The translations under genes were made by a program, and so were the position numbers. A stretch of 64,000 nt of DNA from Paenibacillus sp. MSJ-34. GTDB lineage: Bacteria; Bacillota; Bacilli; Paenibacillales; Paenibacillaceae. Location of the stretch: positions 1-64,000 of the forward strand of contig NZ_JAHLPR010000002.1 in the NCBI RefSeq assembly GCF_018918005.1, in the 5' to 3' direction. Under the pieces are notes generated by a model that saw nothing but the letters and a program-made list of their open reading frames with translations, was not told where the DNA came from and made no database searches. Shown piece by piece: positions 42,557 through 52,036 of the stretch (positions are counted from its first letter, which is position 1; each line of letters starts with the position of its first letter).

Positions 42557-44368
42557 GTGTTCGCAAATTTCGTACTAAATGCCGTACAACGGTTTCGCAA
42601 CCGCAGCATCCGTTTTAAGCTGCTCTTGTATTTTGTCATCATCATTTTGGTTTCCATCGTGACGCTGGGCGCGGTCGGGACTACACTATACAAACGGTCG
42701 ATGGAAGAAACGGCGAATGAACATACGATCCAAATGATGGGGCAGGTCAAACATAATATCGTTCATTATTTTTCGGAAATGGAAAATATTTTGGATTACA
42801 TCACGCATCAGCGCGAAGTCGTCTCTTTTTATCAAATGAACGGCCTGGACGAAGCGGCGCAAGCCCGGAATCGAACCGAGGTGCAGGGCATTTTATCGAT
42901 GTACGAGAACAATAACCCGGAAATTGCCGGGATATTGCTCGTGAATGAGCAGGATCAGTTCATCAGCAATAAACTGGAGAAAATCGTGCGCGATCCGCTG
43001 ACCACCGAATCTTGGTACCGGGAAACGGTGCAGCATCCGGACGAACTGCAGCTCATCAGCAAGCCGATCGGCAGAAATTTGAAGACAGAGTACAACTATA
43101 GCGCCGATCAGGTGCTATCTTTCGTCAAAGCGGTGAAAGATCCCGAGACGGGATCCGTGCTCGGCGTCGCGCTGCTGGATTTGGAACTTAGCGTGATCCA
43201 AAGAACGATCGAATCCGTCTCCCTGGGGAAAAGCGGGTTCGTCTATATTACGGATCAGCAAGGCGGCATCGTCTATTCTCCGGTCAATCCCGCGGTGTAC
43301 CGCATTCATCCGGATTGGCTGGAAAGCGGTTACATCAATATGGTCAAAACGATTCATAACCGTTCCTATCAAATTATGCAAAACCGGTTTGAAGATATTC
43401 ACTGGAAAATTGTCGGCGTCTTCCCGCTCGACGAGTCGCAATCCGTTGTCGTCAAGCTGCAGCTGTATACCGTTATCGTCGTCCTGATCACGCTGTTGAT
43501 GGCGGTTGTTATTTCATGGTTTTTTACCAATTCCATCATCAATCCGGTCCGGAAGCTGCGCAGTCTCATGAAGCGGGTGGAGGAAGGGGAGATGCAGCTG
43601 CGGTTTCATATCCGCTCCACCGACGAAATCGGCCAGCTTGGGCACAGCTTTAACAAAATGGTGCAGGAAATCGAGCGATTGATCCAACTGGTATATACGG
43701 AACAGAAGGAGAAGCGCGAAGCCGAGCTTAAAGTGCTGCAGGAGCAGATCAAGCCGCATTTTTTGTACAACACGCTCGACACGATTCAATGGATGGCTCA
43801 AGACCGAAAGGCCGACGACATTGTGGAAATCATCGGCGCTTTGACGAATTTGTTTCGCATCGGGCTAAGCAAAGGCAAGGAAACGATTCGGCTTGCGGAA
43901 GAACTGAAACATGTGGAAAGCTATTTGATCATCCAGATGGCGCGGTACGAAGGGAAGCTCAGTTACCGGATCGAGGCGGACGGCGAACTGATGGATTGCA
44001 CCGTACTGAAACTCATTTTGCAGCCGCTCGTGGAAAATGCGATTTATCACGGCATCAAAATGAAAAAGGGAAAGGGCATGATCCGGATCGAAGCGGTCAA
44101 ACGCGAGGAGAGATTGGTGTTATCCGTCGCCGACGACGGGGTAGGCATCGATTCCGAAGCGCTCGCGCGGATCAATGCCGGATTGAAACATGCCGGGAAC
44201 CCGGAATATAAGAGCGGCTACGGACTGTTTAACGTGAACGAGCGAATTCGGCTTACCTACGGCGCTGCGTACGGGCTCGAAGTGGAGAGCGAATACGGAC
44301 AAGGCACCCGAATCAACGTATCGTTGCCGCTGATGCGTGACGGAAACGCAAGCGTATCCATGGAATGA
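42557..44368 (+). CDS. sensor histidine kinase, YesM type
   Basis: 603 aa from the GTG at 42557 (GGTGAG just upstream); an ATG at 42530 adds nine residues but overlaps the promoter -10. Layout: first membrane helix (about 15-38), extracellular dCache-like sensor (about 45-295), second helix (LYTVIVVLITLLMAVVISWF), HAMP domain, then the His-kinase domain QEQIKPHFLYNTLDTIQW (phosphorylated His) and ATPase motifs PLVENAIYHG, DDGVGI and GLFNVNERI. It is the sensor half of a three-gene unit with a YesN regulator and a double binding protein, so it probably senses an extracellular sugar. Confidence 0.92.
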   Translation: MFANFVLNAVQRFRNRSIRFKLLLYFVIIILVSIVTLGAVGTTLYKRSMEETANEHTIQMMGQVKHNIVHYFSEMENILDYITHQREVVSFYQMNGLDEAAQARNRTEVQGILSMYENNNPEIAGILLVNEQDQFISNKLEKIVRDPLTTESWYRETVQHPDELQLISKPIGRNLKTEYNYSADQVLSFVKAVKDPETGSVLGVALLDLELSVIQRTIESVSLGKSGFVYITDQQGGIVYSPVNPAVYRIHPDWLESGYINMVKTIHNRSYQIMQNRFEDIHWKIVGVFPLDESQSVVVKLQLYTVIVVLITLLMAVVISWFFTNSIINPVRKLRSLMKRVEEGEMQLRFHIRSTDEIGQLGHSFNKMVQEIERLIQLVYTEQKEKREAELKVLQEQIKPHFLYNTLDTIQWMAQDRKADDIVEIIGALTNLFRIGLSKGKETIRLAEELKHVESYLIIQMARYEGKLSYRIEADGELMDCTVLKLILQPLVENAIYHGIKMKKGKGMIRIEAVKREERLVLSVADDGVGIDSEALARINAGLKHAGNPEYKSGYGLFNVNERIRLTYGAAYGLEVESEYGQGTRINVSLPLMRDGNASVSME

Positions 44369-44383
44369 AAGGAGGAAGGACCC

Positions 44384-45589
44384 ATGTGGAAATTGGCCAT
44401 TGCCGACGATGAACCGAGAATTCGCCGCGGTTTGACGCAGGTGCTGCCATGGGAAGAACTGGGCATTGAACTGGTCGGGGAAGCGGAAGACGGGATAGAG
44501 GCGCTGGAGCTTGCCAAGGCCGCCAAGCCCGATCTGATGTTTGTCGATATCAATATGCCGTTTCTGGACGGATTGTCTTTCATCGAGCGCGTGCAGTCGG
44601 AACATCCATGCCTCATTATCGTCATTACCGGGCACGATGAGTTCAAATATGCCCAGCAGGCCGTAAAGCTGCAAGTATTCGATTACATATTGAAGCCGGT
44701 GTCGAAGAGCCATTTGAAGGAGACGGTCGACAAAGCGCTGCAAACGTTGGAAGACCATAAATGCAAGGAGGAGCATCGGTCTTGGGCGAATAATCAACTG
44801 CAGAGCAATTCCCTTCTTATCCGCGACACTTTTCTGCGCAAATGGGTGCACGGTTTGACGACGCCCGAAGAAGCGGCCCGGAACATCGAATTTTTGCAAC
44901 TGCCGATTACCCCCGCCACGCGAATGTCGTTGGTCAAGGTCGTGCAAAGTACGGACATCGGCGCGGCCAAGCGGGAATGGAGCAAAGAACTGCTGGAATT
45001 CGCCTCCAAAAATGTGATCGAGGACGTGCTCGGCAATAAAGAAACGAATATTGTGTTCCATGACGAGAAGGGGCAAATTGTCATATTGGGGCCCGACATG
45101 CCGGAGTGCGACTGGTTCGAGCTGTATGCGCGGTTGCAAAGCCAAATTGAACGAATATTGGGGAAAATAGCGGTCTGCGCGGGCAAAGTGATGGGTGACG
45201 GCGAACGGGCCGCCGATCGGACCTACCGCGAGCTGATGCAGGAGATCGCAGTTAAAGGGAGCTATTCTCCGGTCGTCATGCTGGCCAAAAAGGTGATGGA
45301 GCAAGCGTACGCCATGCCGAATCTTACGCTGCAGGATGTGGCCGATCAAGTGCGGGTCAGTCCGGCGTATTTAAGCAAATTGCTGAAAAAAGAAGTAGGG
45401 CTCTCCTTTATCGATTATTTGACCAAGATGAGGATTCAACGGGCGATGCTGTTCATGAACGATCCGGGCTACAAAGTGTATGAAATTGCGGAGAAAGTCG
45501 GGTATAACAGCCAGCATTATTTCAGCAACGCGTTCAAAAAAATAACCGGCATATCTCCGATGTCGTACCGCAAAGGGAACCGGACATGA
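44384..45589 (+). CDS. response regulator with AraC-type DNA-binding domain, YesN type
   Basis: 401 aa. Receiver domain 1-120: acidic pair DDE (about 9-11), phosphoacceptor Asp in DLMFVDINMPFLDG (about 55), Lys in ILKPVS (about 104). A middle region of about 150 residues, then two AraC helix-turn-helix units (LTLQDVADQVRVSPAYLSKL and KVYEIAEKVGYNSQHYFSNA). Start 44384 follows GGAGGAAGG. Its stop overlaps the start of the next gene (ATGA, 45586-45589). Confidence 0.93.
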   Translation: MWKLAIADDEPRIRRGLTQVLPWEELGIELVGEAEDGIEALELAKAAKPDLMFVDINMPFLDGLSFIERVQSEHPCLIIVITGHDEFKYAQQAVKLQVFDYILKPVSKSHLKETVDKALQTLEDHKCKEEHRSWANNQLQSNSLLIRDTFLRKWVHGLTTPEEAARNIEFLQLPITPATRMSLVKVVQSTDIGAAKREWSKELLEFASKNVIEDVLGNKETNIVFHDEKGQIVILGPDMPECDWFELYARLQSQIERILGKIAVCAGKVMGDGERAADRTYRELMQEIAVKGSYSPVVMLAKKVMEQAYAMPNLTLQDVADQVRVSPAYLSKLLKKEVGLSFIDYLTKMRIQRAMLFMNDPGYKVYEIAEKVGYNSQHYFSNAFKKITGISPMSYRKGNRT

Positions 45590-47478
45590 GAAGCGCGATG
45601 GTCAAGGCGGCGCTGCTTGGTATCGGTCTGTTGGCGCTGTTGATCGGATTGTATTCGTACGGTACCGCCGGCCAAAGGGCCGAGCCTGCGGAAGAGGAAG
45701 TCAAATATTTGATCGGCGTGTCCCAGCCGAATCTCGTCGAGCCGTGGCGGGTCATGATGAACGAGGAGATTAAGCGGGAAGTTGAGAAGCATGCCAATCT
45801 TCGCGTCATCTTCACCGACGCCGCGAACGACAGCCGCCAACAGGCGGACGATGTTCGCAAGCTGATGGGCTATGGCATCGATTTGCTTATTATTTCGTTG
45901 GACGATCCGGTCATGCTGACGCCCATCGTTACGGATACGTACCGCAACATTCCGGTCATCGTGCTCGGACGGGGCGTAACCGGGTACGATTATACGTTAT
46001 ATATCGGCACGGATAACCGCTTGATCGGCAGCAAGGCCGGCGAATACGCCAAGCAATTGCTCGACGGGAGCGGCAAACGGATTATCGAGATCAAAGGCTT
46101 GCAAGGAGCGCCAACCGTTGAGGAACGAAGCGCCGGATTCTATGAAGCGCTTGCCGATCGAGACGATCTCAAGATCGTCGCCTCGATCTATGCCGACTGG
46201 CAGCGGGACAAGACCGAAGACGAATTGAACGAATTGCTGGACGATCATGCCGATGTCGATTTAATATTCGCCCATAACGACGCCATGGCTTTGGGCGCCT
46301 CCAAGGCGCTGGCGCAGCATCGGATTTCCGGCGTGAAAATTATCGGCGTCGACGGCGTCAACAGCGATAACGGCGGATTGCAGCTCGTCAAGAACGGGGT
46401 GCTGACCGGCACGTTTACGAGCCCCACCGGCGGCGGGGAAGCGATTCAATATGCCGTAGACATTTTGAACAATGAGAAAGGAATTCCGAAAAAAGTCATC
46501 TTGCGCAGCCATCAAATTACAGCCGACAACGCGGAGTTGTTTGAACGTAAAATGGCCGTTTCCGAGGTGAAGCCGAGACGCGAGATCACGGATCACCGTC
46601 CGATTCGAATCGGCTTTGCCCAAGTGGGAACGGAGAGCGGGTGGCGGCTCGCGCATACCAAATCGGTCATCTCCGCAGCCAAGGAGGAAGGCATTGAACT
46701 ATTATTCGAAGATGCGGATCAACAGCAGGAGAAGCAGATTGAGTACATCCGGAAGTTTATCGCCGAACGGGTGGACATGATCGTCTTCCCGCCCGTTATC
46801 AAGACGGGGTGGGATGAGGTGCTGATGGAAGCGAAAGAAGCCGGCATTCCGGTCATTCTCTCCGACAGGGAAGTCAAGGTAAGCGACGACTCGTTGTGGA
46901 CGGCCTTTATCGGCTCCGATTTTACCGAAGAAGGCCGCCGCGCCGCCCGGTGGCTCGTGCAGGAGCTTGCCGATGCGGAGGGCAGCGTCAATATCGTCGA
47001 GCTCCAGGGGACGAAGGATTCCGGACCGATCGCGGGCCGCAAACAAGGCTTTGAAGATATTATCGCCCAAGACGGGAAATACCGGATCGTCGATTCGTTG
47101 CAGGGCGATTTTACGTTTATCAGCGGGAAAGAATTGATGCATGAAGCGTTGAAGAAGCATGGAAGCAATATCAATGTCGTTTACGCGCATAACGACGATA
47201 TGGCTCTCGGGGCGATCGAAGCGATCGAGCATGCGGGGCTGCGCCCCGGCAAAGATGTACTCGTCATCTCCATCGATGCGACGAAGGCGGCACTCAAAGC
47301 GCTCGCGGCCGGCAAGATGAATTTTGTCGTGGAATGTACGCCGCTGCTCGGGCCGCAATTGATGAAGGCCGTCAAAGATTACATGGCCGGCAAGGAACTG
47401 CCGATGAAGATCATTACTTCGGAAGGCGTGTTCACGCAAGAAACCGCCAAGCGGGAGCTGGCGAACCGGGAGTATTAA
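45586..47478 (+). CDS. membrane-anchored protein with two tandem sugar-binding domains
   Basis: 630 aa. A short N-terminal membrane anchor (about 7-27, no lipobox), then two complete type I periplasmic-binding domains (Peripla_BP_4): residues 38-325 (YLIGVSQPNLVEPWR ... FAHNDAMALGASKAL ... IIGVDGVNSDNGG) and 337-620 (IRIGFAQVGTESGWR ... YAHNDDMALGAIEAI ... VISIDATKAALKALAAG). Each lobe pair keeps the HND(A/D)MALGA and (G/S)xD ligand motifs, so both could bind ligand. It overlaps the YesN gene, and no permease or ATPase follows. It therefore looks like a receptor that works with the YesM kinase and not like an importer part, as in XylFII-type three-component systems; the double domain is unusual. 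Confidence 0.85.
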   Translation: MRSAMVKAALLGIGLLALLIGLYSYGTAGQRAEPAEEEVKYLIGVSQPNLVEPWRVMMNEEIKREVEKHANLRVIFTDAANDSRQQADDVRKLMGYGIDLLIISLDDPVMLTPIVTDTYRNIPVIVLGRGVTGYDYTLYIGTDNRLIGSKAGEYAKQLLDGSGKRIIEIKGLQGAPTVEERSAGFYEALADRDDLKIVASIYADWQRDKTEDELNELLDDHADVDLIFAHNDAMALGASKALAQHRISGVKIIGVDGVNSDNGGLQLVKNGVLTGTFTSPTGGGEAIQYAVDILNNEKGIPKKVILRSHQITADNAELFERKMAVSEVKPRREITDHRPIRIGFAQVGTESGWRLAHTKSVISAAKEEGIELLFEDADQQQEKQIEYIRKFIAERVDMIVFPPVIKTGWDEVLMEAKEAGIPVILSDREVKVSDDSLWTAFIGSDFTEEGRRAARWLVQELADAEGSVNIVELQGTKDSGPIAGRKQGFEDIIAQDGKYRIVDSLQGDFTFISGKELMHEALKKHGSNINVVYAHNDDMALGAIEAIEHAGLRPGKDVLVISIDATKAALKALAAGKMNFVVECTPLLGPQLMKAVKDYMAGKELPMKIITSEGVFTQETAKRELANREY

Positions 47479-47588
47479 ATAGGATCGGCATCCTGCCGCA
47501 ATGATGCGGAATCTCGCAACTTTTCACCCATTATTGCAAATACATTCCGCAGGTTTCCAGTTATAATAAACACAAATCAGAGTAAGCG

Positions 47589-47618
47589 AGGGTTCTAATT
47601 GAATTAGAGCCTTCTTTT
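47589..47618 (+). terminator. terminator of the three-gene sensor operon
   Basis: AGGGTTCTAAT/ATTAGAGCCTT stem (two wobbles), loop TGA, then CTTTT. In the rest of the gap to 47856 the only odd item is a strong ribosome site (AAAGGAGG, 47779) followed by ATGGAGATGTAA, a three-codon frame. Confidence 0.65.
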
Positions 47619-47856
47619 ACACCTGTGATGATACAAAATGTATCTAAAAAGACGGATTTTTGTCGAAATTGATACATTGATGCTATATGAATGATTGTTG
47701 ATCGTTTTTTTCATAGAAAAAGGTTGCAATAGAAAGGAAGGCGGATCGATGAAACGCTGCGTCTGACCGGGATTCGTTAAAGGAGGTGCATGGAGATGTA
47801 ACGTCAAGGCGCGATTGGAACGCCCGCAACATAACATTTGAAAGGAGAGAACTGCA

Positions 47857-50800
47857 TTGAACAAGAAAACGGTGTCGATCATGTTGGCTTTTCTCATGTT
47901 GATTTGTCAAGCGTTCAGCGCTTCGCTGGCATTCGCGGCCGAAGAGGATCAATTATCCGGCGGCGAGAAAAACGGGTTGAAAGCGGAGTATTATATTACG
48001 TCCGGGAGAGACAAATTCGATTTTAAAGAGCTCAAGATGACGACGGTGGACTTGAATATCGATTATCCGAATTTGAAGCCGATTTTAAAAGCGTTTACCG
48101 GTCAGGATGAATACAATACGGTTCGCTGGACAGGGAAAATCGCGGCGCCCGCGACGGACGATTATACGTTTTACCTGCTCGGCGACAACGGATTCCGGCT
48201 TTGGATCGACGGCAAATTGGCGATCGACCATTGGGTCGACGATTGGGACAAGGAGCAAAAAAGCGCTCCGATCCGTATGGAAGCCGGAAGGAAATACGAA
48301 TTCAAGCTGGAATATTTCCAGAACTTCGGCGGCGCCCACCTTTCCTTGAAATGGTCAGCCGCGAATTTGGCGAAGGAAATCGTGCCGCCGGGGGCGTTTG
48401 TTTTGCCGGACGGGTTCGTGAATCACGGTCCCGCATCAAGCCGCATTCTAGAGGACGGGGTGCATGCGGAGCTTCGTTTCGCCGGCGGATTGAATCCGGT
48501 TCCGGCTGACGCGGCGCGGCATTTCACAGTGGTGGCCGGCTTGCGCAACCATACTCCGACGAGCGTGTCGCTTAAACCGGACGATCCGTCCGTGTTGACG
48601 CTGCAATGGGATATTCCCGTCTATAAGAAAGACAATGCGGTCATGATTACTTACGACGGGAACGGGGGCATCGCGAGACAAGACGGAGAGCGGTTAGGCA
48701 CGTTTATCGCCCCGAAAGTGGAGAACGGATCCGAGTTTATGATCGAATCTCCATGGGCGCAACAAGTGGATAAGAACAATGTGCTGCCGGAATATCCGCG
48801 GCCGCAGCTTGTTCGCGACAAGTGGATGAACTTGAACGGCGAATGGGAATTCGAGAGCGGCAGCAAGCAGACGGAGCTGCCTTCCGGCAAAACGTTAAGC
48901 GAGACCATTCTCGTTCCGTTCGCGGTCGAGTCGAAGCTATCCGGCCTGGAACGGCATGAGGAGAAGATGTGGTATAAACGGCAATTTACCATTCCCGCGG
49001 ATTGGAGAGGCGAGCGCGTCAACCTTCACTTCGGCGCCGTCGATTTCGAGGCGACCGTCTATGTCAACGGACGGGAAGTCGGCAGCCACCGGGGCGGATA
49101 TACCGGATTCAGCTTCGATATTACCGATTACTTGAAATCCGGCGCCAACGAGCTGATCGTCAAAGTGTACGATCCGACGGACAAAGGCGGCTACACGATC
49201 GGGAAACAGCGGCTGGCGCCGGAAGGCATCTGGTATACGCCCGTCTCCGGCATTTGGCAGACCGTATGGCTGGAGCCCGTACCGAAAGCGTCGATCGCCA
49301 AGCTGGATATGACGCCGGTGCTTGCCGACGAATCGTTGAAATTGAAAGTGACGGGAAGCAAAGGCGCGAAGAACGAGAAGGTGGAAGCGATCGTTCTGAA
49401 GGAAGGGGAAGAGGTTGCCCGCGCGACGGGACGATTAGGGGAAGAGCTTTCGATCCGGATTCCGAATCCCCGCTTATGGTGGCCTGACGATCCGTTCTTG
49501 TACGATTTGAAAGTCAATCTGCTGCACGGATCGAAGAAGGTCGACGAAGTGGCCAGCTACTTCGGCATGCGCGAAGTGAAGCTCGGCAAAGTCGACGGCA
49601 TTACCCGTCCGCTCATTAACGGCAAGTTTATATTCCAGCTCGGCCCGCTCGATCAAGGCTATTGGCCGGACGGATTATATACGGCGCCGACCGACGAGGC
49701 GCTGAAGTTCGACATTGAAACGGTCAAAAACCTGGGCATGAATATGATTCGCAAACATATGAAGGTCGAGCCGGACCGTTGGTTTTATTGGACGGATAAG
49801 CTCGGAGTCGTCGTATGGCAAGACCAGGTAAGCAAATTCGGAGACTCGGCGGACAACAGAGCCCAGTTGGAGCAAGAGTTCAAAGAAATGATCGATCAAT
49901 TCCGCAATCATCCTTCTATCATTGTTTGGACCGTCTTTAACGAAGGCTGGGGACAGTACGATACCGAGCGGTTGACGAATTGGGCCATGAATTACGATCC
50001 GACTCGCCTCATTAACAATGCGAGCGGCTGGACGGACAAGAACGTCGGCCATCTCATCGATATGCATAATTACCCTGCCCCGAATTCGCCGCAGCCGACC
50101 GATACCCGCGCCGCGGTGTTAGGGGAGTACGGGGGATTGGGCTTGAAAGTGCCGGGCCACGAATGGAACTCGAACGTGTTCAATTACGAGGAGCAGAGCA
50201 GCGTGAAAGCATTGACGGACCGGTATATCAGCTTTATTAACCGGCTCAAGGAACTGAAGGAAAGACCGGGGTTAAGCGCCGCCGTCTATACGCAAACCAC
50301 GGATGTCGAGATGGAAATCAACGGCTTGCTCTCGTACGACCGCAAGGTGGAGAAGGCGGAGTTCGCGCGGCTTGCCGAAGCGCACAGGGAATTGATCGGC
50401 GACTATAACGCTTCCGATTTGAGGGCGGAAATCGCCAAAGCGCAAGCGGAGCTTGATCGGGCGGTCATCGGCGATAAGCCGGGACAATATCCGCAATCGG
50501 CCGCGGACGAACTGCAAAGCGCCGTTGATGCGGCCCAGGCGGTAGCCGATAACGCAGGCGCGACCCCTGAAGAGATCGGGCAGGCGATCGAACGATTGCA
50601 AGCCGCAGTCAAAAAGTTTAAACAAAGCGTCATTGTAACGGCGCCGACGATCCCGGCCCAGGCATGGGTGGATCATTTCGACGAAGCGACGCTGCACGAG
50701 TCATGGAACGTCTACAATCCGGATGCGGAAGGGTGGACCTTGACGGAACAACCCGGCCATTTGCGCATCAAAACGCAAAAAGGCGAGACGCATGAAGGAT

Positions 50801-51864
50801 CAAATACGATTAAAAACGTATTTTTACGCGATGTGCCCGGGGAGGATTTCGAAGCGACCATGAAAGTGACGGCGCCCGTCCGGAAAAATTACCAGCAAGC
50901 CGGTTTGATCGTCTGGCAGGATATCGACAATTACGTAAGATACGGCCATGTCTGGGATACGACGGGAGCGAACGGGTATAGCCTGGAAACGGCCAAGGAA
51001 ATCAACCGCAAATATACGAAAGCGACGAATATGGCGAAGCATCCGGGGACGGATGAAGTATACATGAAAGTGAAGAAGTCCGGAAACGTATATACCACCT
51101 ACTTCTGGAACGGGCTGGAATGGCAGCAAGCCGCCGATCCGTTGACGGCCGATCTGAACGGCATTCAAATCGGATTATACGCATTTTCCTCCTCCGACGG
51201 GGAGTCGATCAATGCGGATTTCGATTACTTTACAATTCAATCGCCCAGCGCGACGAAGGAATTGACGATGACTTTGCAAGGCGCCGGTACGGTGAAGAAG
51301 GACGATTCGTTTACGGTGCGACTGGGCGTCGCCAACGTGGCCGACAGCATTTACGCTTCGGACATTACGGTGAATTATCGCGCCGATCTGTTCGAATTGA
51401 CGGAAGTGAAGCCGATATCCGAAGGCGTCCAAATCATCGATCGGGCCGATAACGGAACGGGCGCCGTTCGTCTGGTGCTGGCGAGCATCGGGCAAGACAA
51501 CGCGATTACGGGAGACGCGCAGTTGGTGAATCTCGTATTTAAAGCGAAGGGCGAGCCCGGCTCGTCGGGAAACATATCGGTGATCAGAGCGATACTGGCT
51601 AATGGCGAAGGGGTCGAGAAGGAAGCGGCTTCCGCCGAATTGAGCGTACGCATCGAGAGCGGCAGCGGCGGCGAAGGTTCGGACGGCGACCTTAACCGTG
51701 ACGGCAAATTCACGATCGGCGACTTGGCGATTATGGCGAGCCATTACGGCAAGGATAGCAGCAGTCCGGATTGGGCGATTGCCAAAGCGGCCGACTTGAA
51801 CGGCGACAACAAAGTCGACATCGAAGATTTGGCGATATTGGCGCGGAAAATTTTGAACCCATAG
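47857..51864 (+). CDS. secreted modular glycoside hydrolase family 2 enzyme with PA14, FIVAR, cohesin and dockerin modules
   Basis: 1335 aa, TTG start with AAAGGAGAG upstream. Modules in order: signal peptide (1-28, cut after FAA), PA14 (about 40-180), an Ig-like part (190-290), GH2 core (300-850) with sugar-binding, sandwich and TIM domains, FIVAR (850-925), a lectin-like DUF1349-type domain (935-1128), cohesin (1131-1270) and type I dockerin (1276-1335). In the TIM barrel, NEGWGQ carries the acid/base Glu696 and LGEYGG the likely nucleophile Glu757. The dockerin shows two calcium loops, DLNRDGKFTIGDL and DLNGDNKVDIEDL. Having both cohesin and dockerin lets it join other enzymes or its own copies at the cell surface. 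The substrate may be a beta-galactoside or beta-glucuronide in host or plant glycans. Confidence 0.9.
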   Translation: MNKKTVSIMLAFLMLICQAFSASLAFAAEEDQLSGGEKNGLKAEYYITSGRDKFDFKELKMTTVDLNIDYPNLKPILKAFTGQDEYNTVRWTGKIAAPATDDYTFYLLGDNGFRLWIDGKLAIDHWVDDWDKEQKSAPIRMEAGRKYEFKLEYFQNFGGAHLSLKWSAANLAKEIVPPGAFVLPDGFVNHGPASSRILEDGVHAELRFAGGLNPVPADAARHFTVVAGLRNHTPTSVSLKPDDPSVLTLQWDIPVYKKDNAVMITYDGNGGIARQDGERLGTFIAPKVENGSEFMIESPWAQQVDKNNVLPEYPRPQLVRDKWMNLNGEWEFESGSKQTELPSGKTLSETILVPFAVESKLSGLERHEEKMWYKRQFTIPADWRGERVNLHFGAVDFEATVYVNGREVGSHRGGYTGFSFDITDYLKSGANELIVKVYDPTDKGGYTIGKQRLAPEGIWYTPVSGIWQTVWLEPVPKASIAKLDMTPVLADESLKLKVTGSKGAKNEKVEAIVLKEGEEVARATGRLGEELSIRIPNPRLWWPDDPFLYDLKVNLLHGSKKVDEVASYFGMREVKLGKVDGITRPLINGKFIFQLGPLDQGYWPDGLYTAPTDEALKFDIETVKNLGMNMIRKHMKVEPDRWFYWTDKLGVVVWQDQVSKFGDSADNRAQLEQEFKEMIDQFRNHPSIIVWTVFNEGWGQYDTERLTNWAMNYDPTRLINNASGWTDKNVGHLIDMHNYPAPNSPQPTDTRAAVLGEYGGLGLKVPGHEWNSNVFNYEEQSSVKALTDRYISFINRLKELKERPGLSAAVYTQTTDVEMEINGLLSYDRKVEKAEFARLAEAHRELIGDYNASDLRAEIAKAQAELDRAVIGDKPGQYPQSAADELQSAVDAAQAVADNAGATPEEIGQAIERLQAAVKKFKQSVIVTAPTIPAQAWVDHFDEATLHESWNVYNPDAEGWTLTEQPGHLRIKTQKGETHEGSNTIKNVFLRDVPGEDFEATMKVTAPVRKNYQQAGLIVWQDIDNYVRYGHVWDTTGANGYSLETAKEINRKYTKATNMAKHPGTDEVYMKVKKSGNVYTTYFWNGLEWQQAADPLTADLNGIQIGLYAFSSSDGESINADFDYFTIQSPSATKELTMTLQGAGTVKKDDSFTVRLGVANVADSIYASDITVNYRADLFELTEVKPISEGVQIIDRADNGTGAVRLVLASIGQDNAITGDAQLVNLVFKAKGEPGSSGNISVIRAILANGEGVEKEAASAELSVRIESGSGGEGSDGDLNRDGKFTIGDLAIMASHYGKDSSSPDWAIAKAADLNGDNKVDIEDLAILARKILNP

Positions 51865-51884
51865 AACGGGGAGAAGTCTCTCTT

Positions 51885-51915
51885 AAAAGGCCAAGGCTCA
51901 TTCTTGGCCTTTTTT
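51885..51915 (+). terminator. terminator of the GH2 gene
   Basis: AAAAGGCCAAG (51885-51895) pairs with CTTGGCCTTTT (51903-51913), then T-run. Confidence 0.9.
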
Positions 51916-51941
51916 GCCGTGCATGCGAGAGGCCAGGACTT

Positions 51942-51984
51942 TGTGATTATTTTTACATACTCTAAGGGGCCGTTATGATACGAT
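51942..51984 (+). promoter_or_regulatory. putative Fnr site and -10 element of the pplA operon
   Basis: TGTGATTATTTTTACA (51942-51957) matches the Bacillus Fnr pattern TGTGA-N6-TCACA with one mismatch. TACGAT (51979-51984) lies 21 bases on, which sets the site at about -41.5 from the predicted start (51991). TATGAT at 51974 is an alternative -10 (site then at -36.5). No good -35 is seen, as expected for an activator-dependent promoter. Confidence 0.6.
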
Positions 51985-52036
51985 TTGTTCGAAATCATTC
52001 CTGCAAATCAATATGCGACAAACGGGAGGAGTCATA

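Noticed and set aside
44120-45349. 409-codon minus-strand open frame
   Set aside because: Antisense to the YesN and YesM genes.
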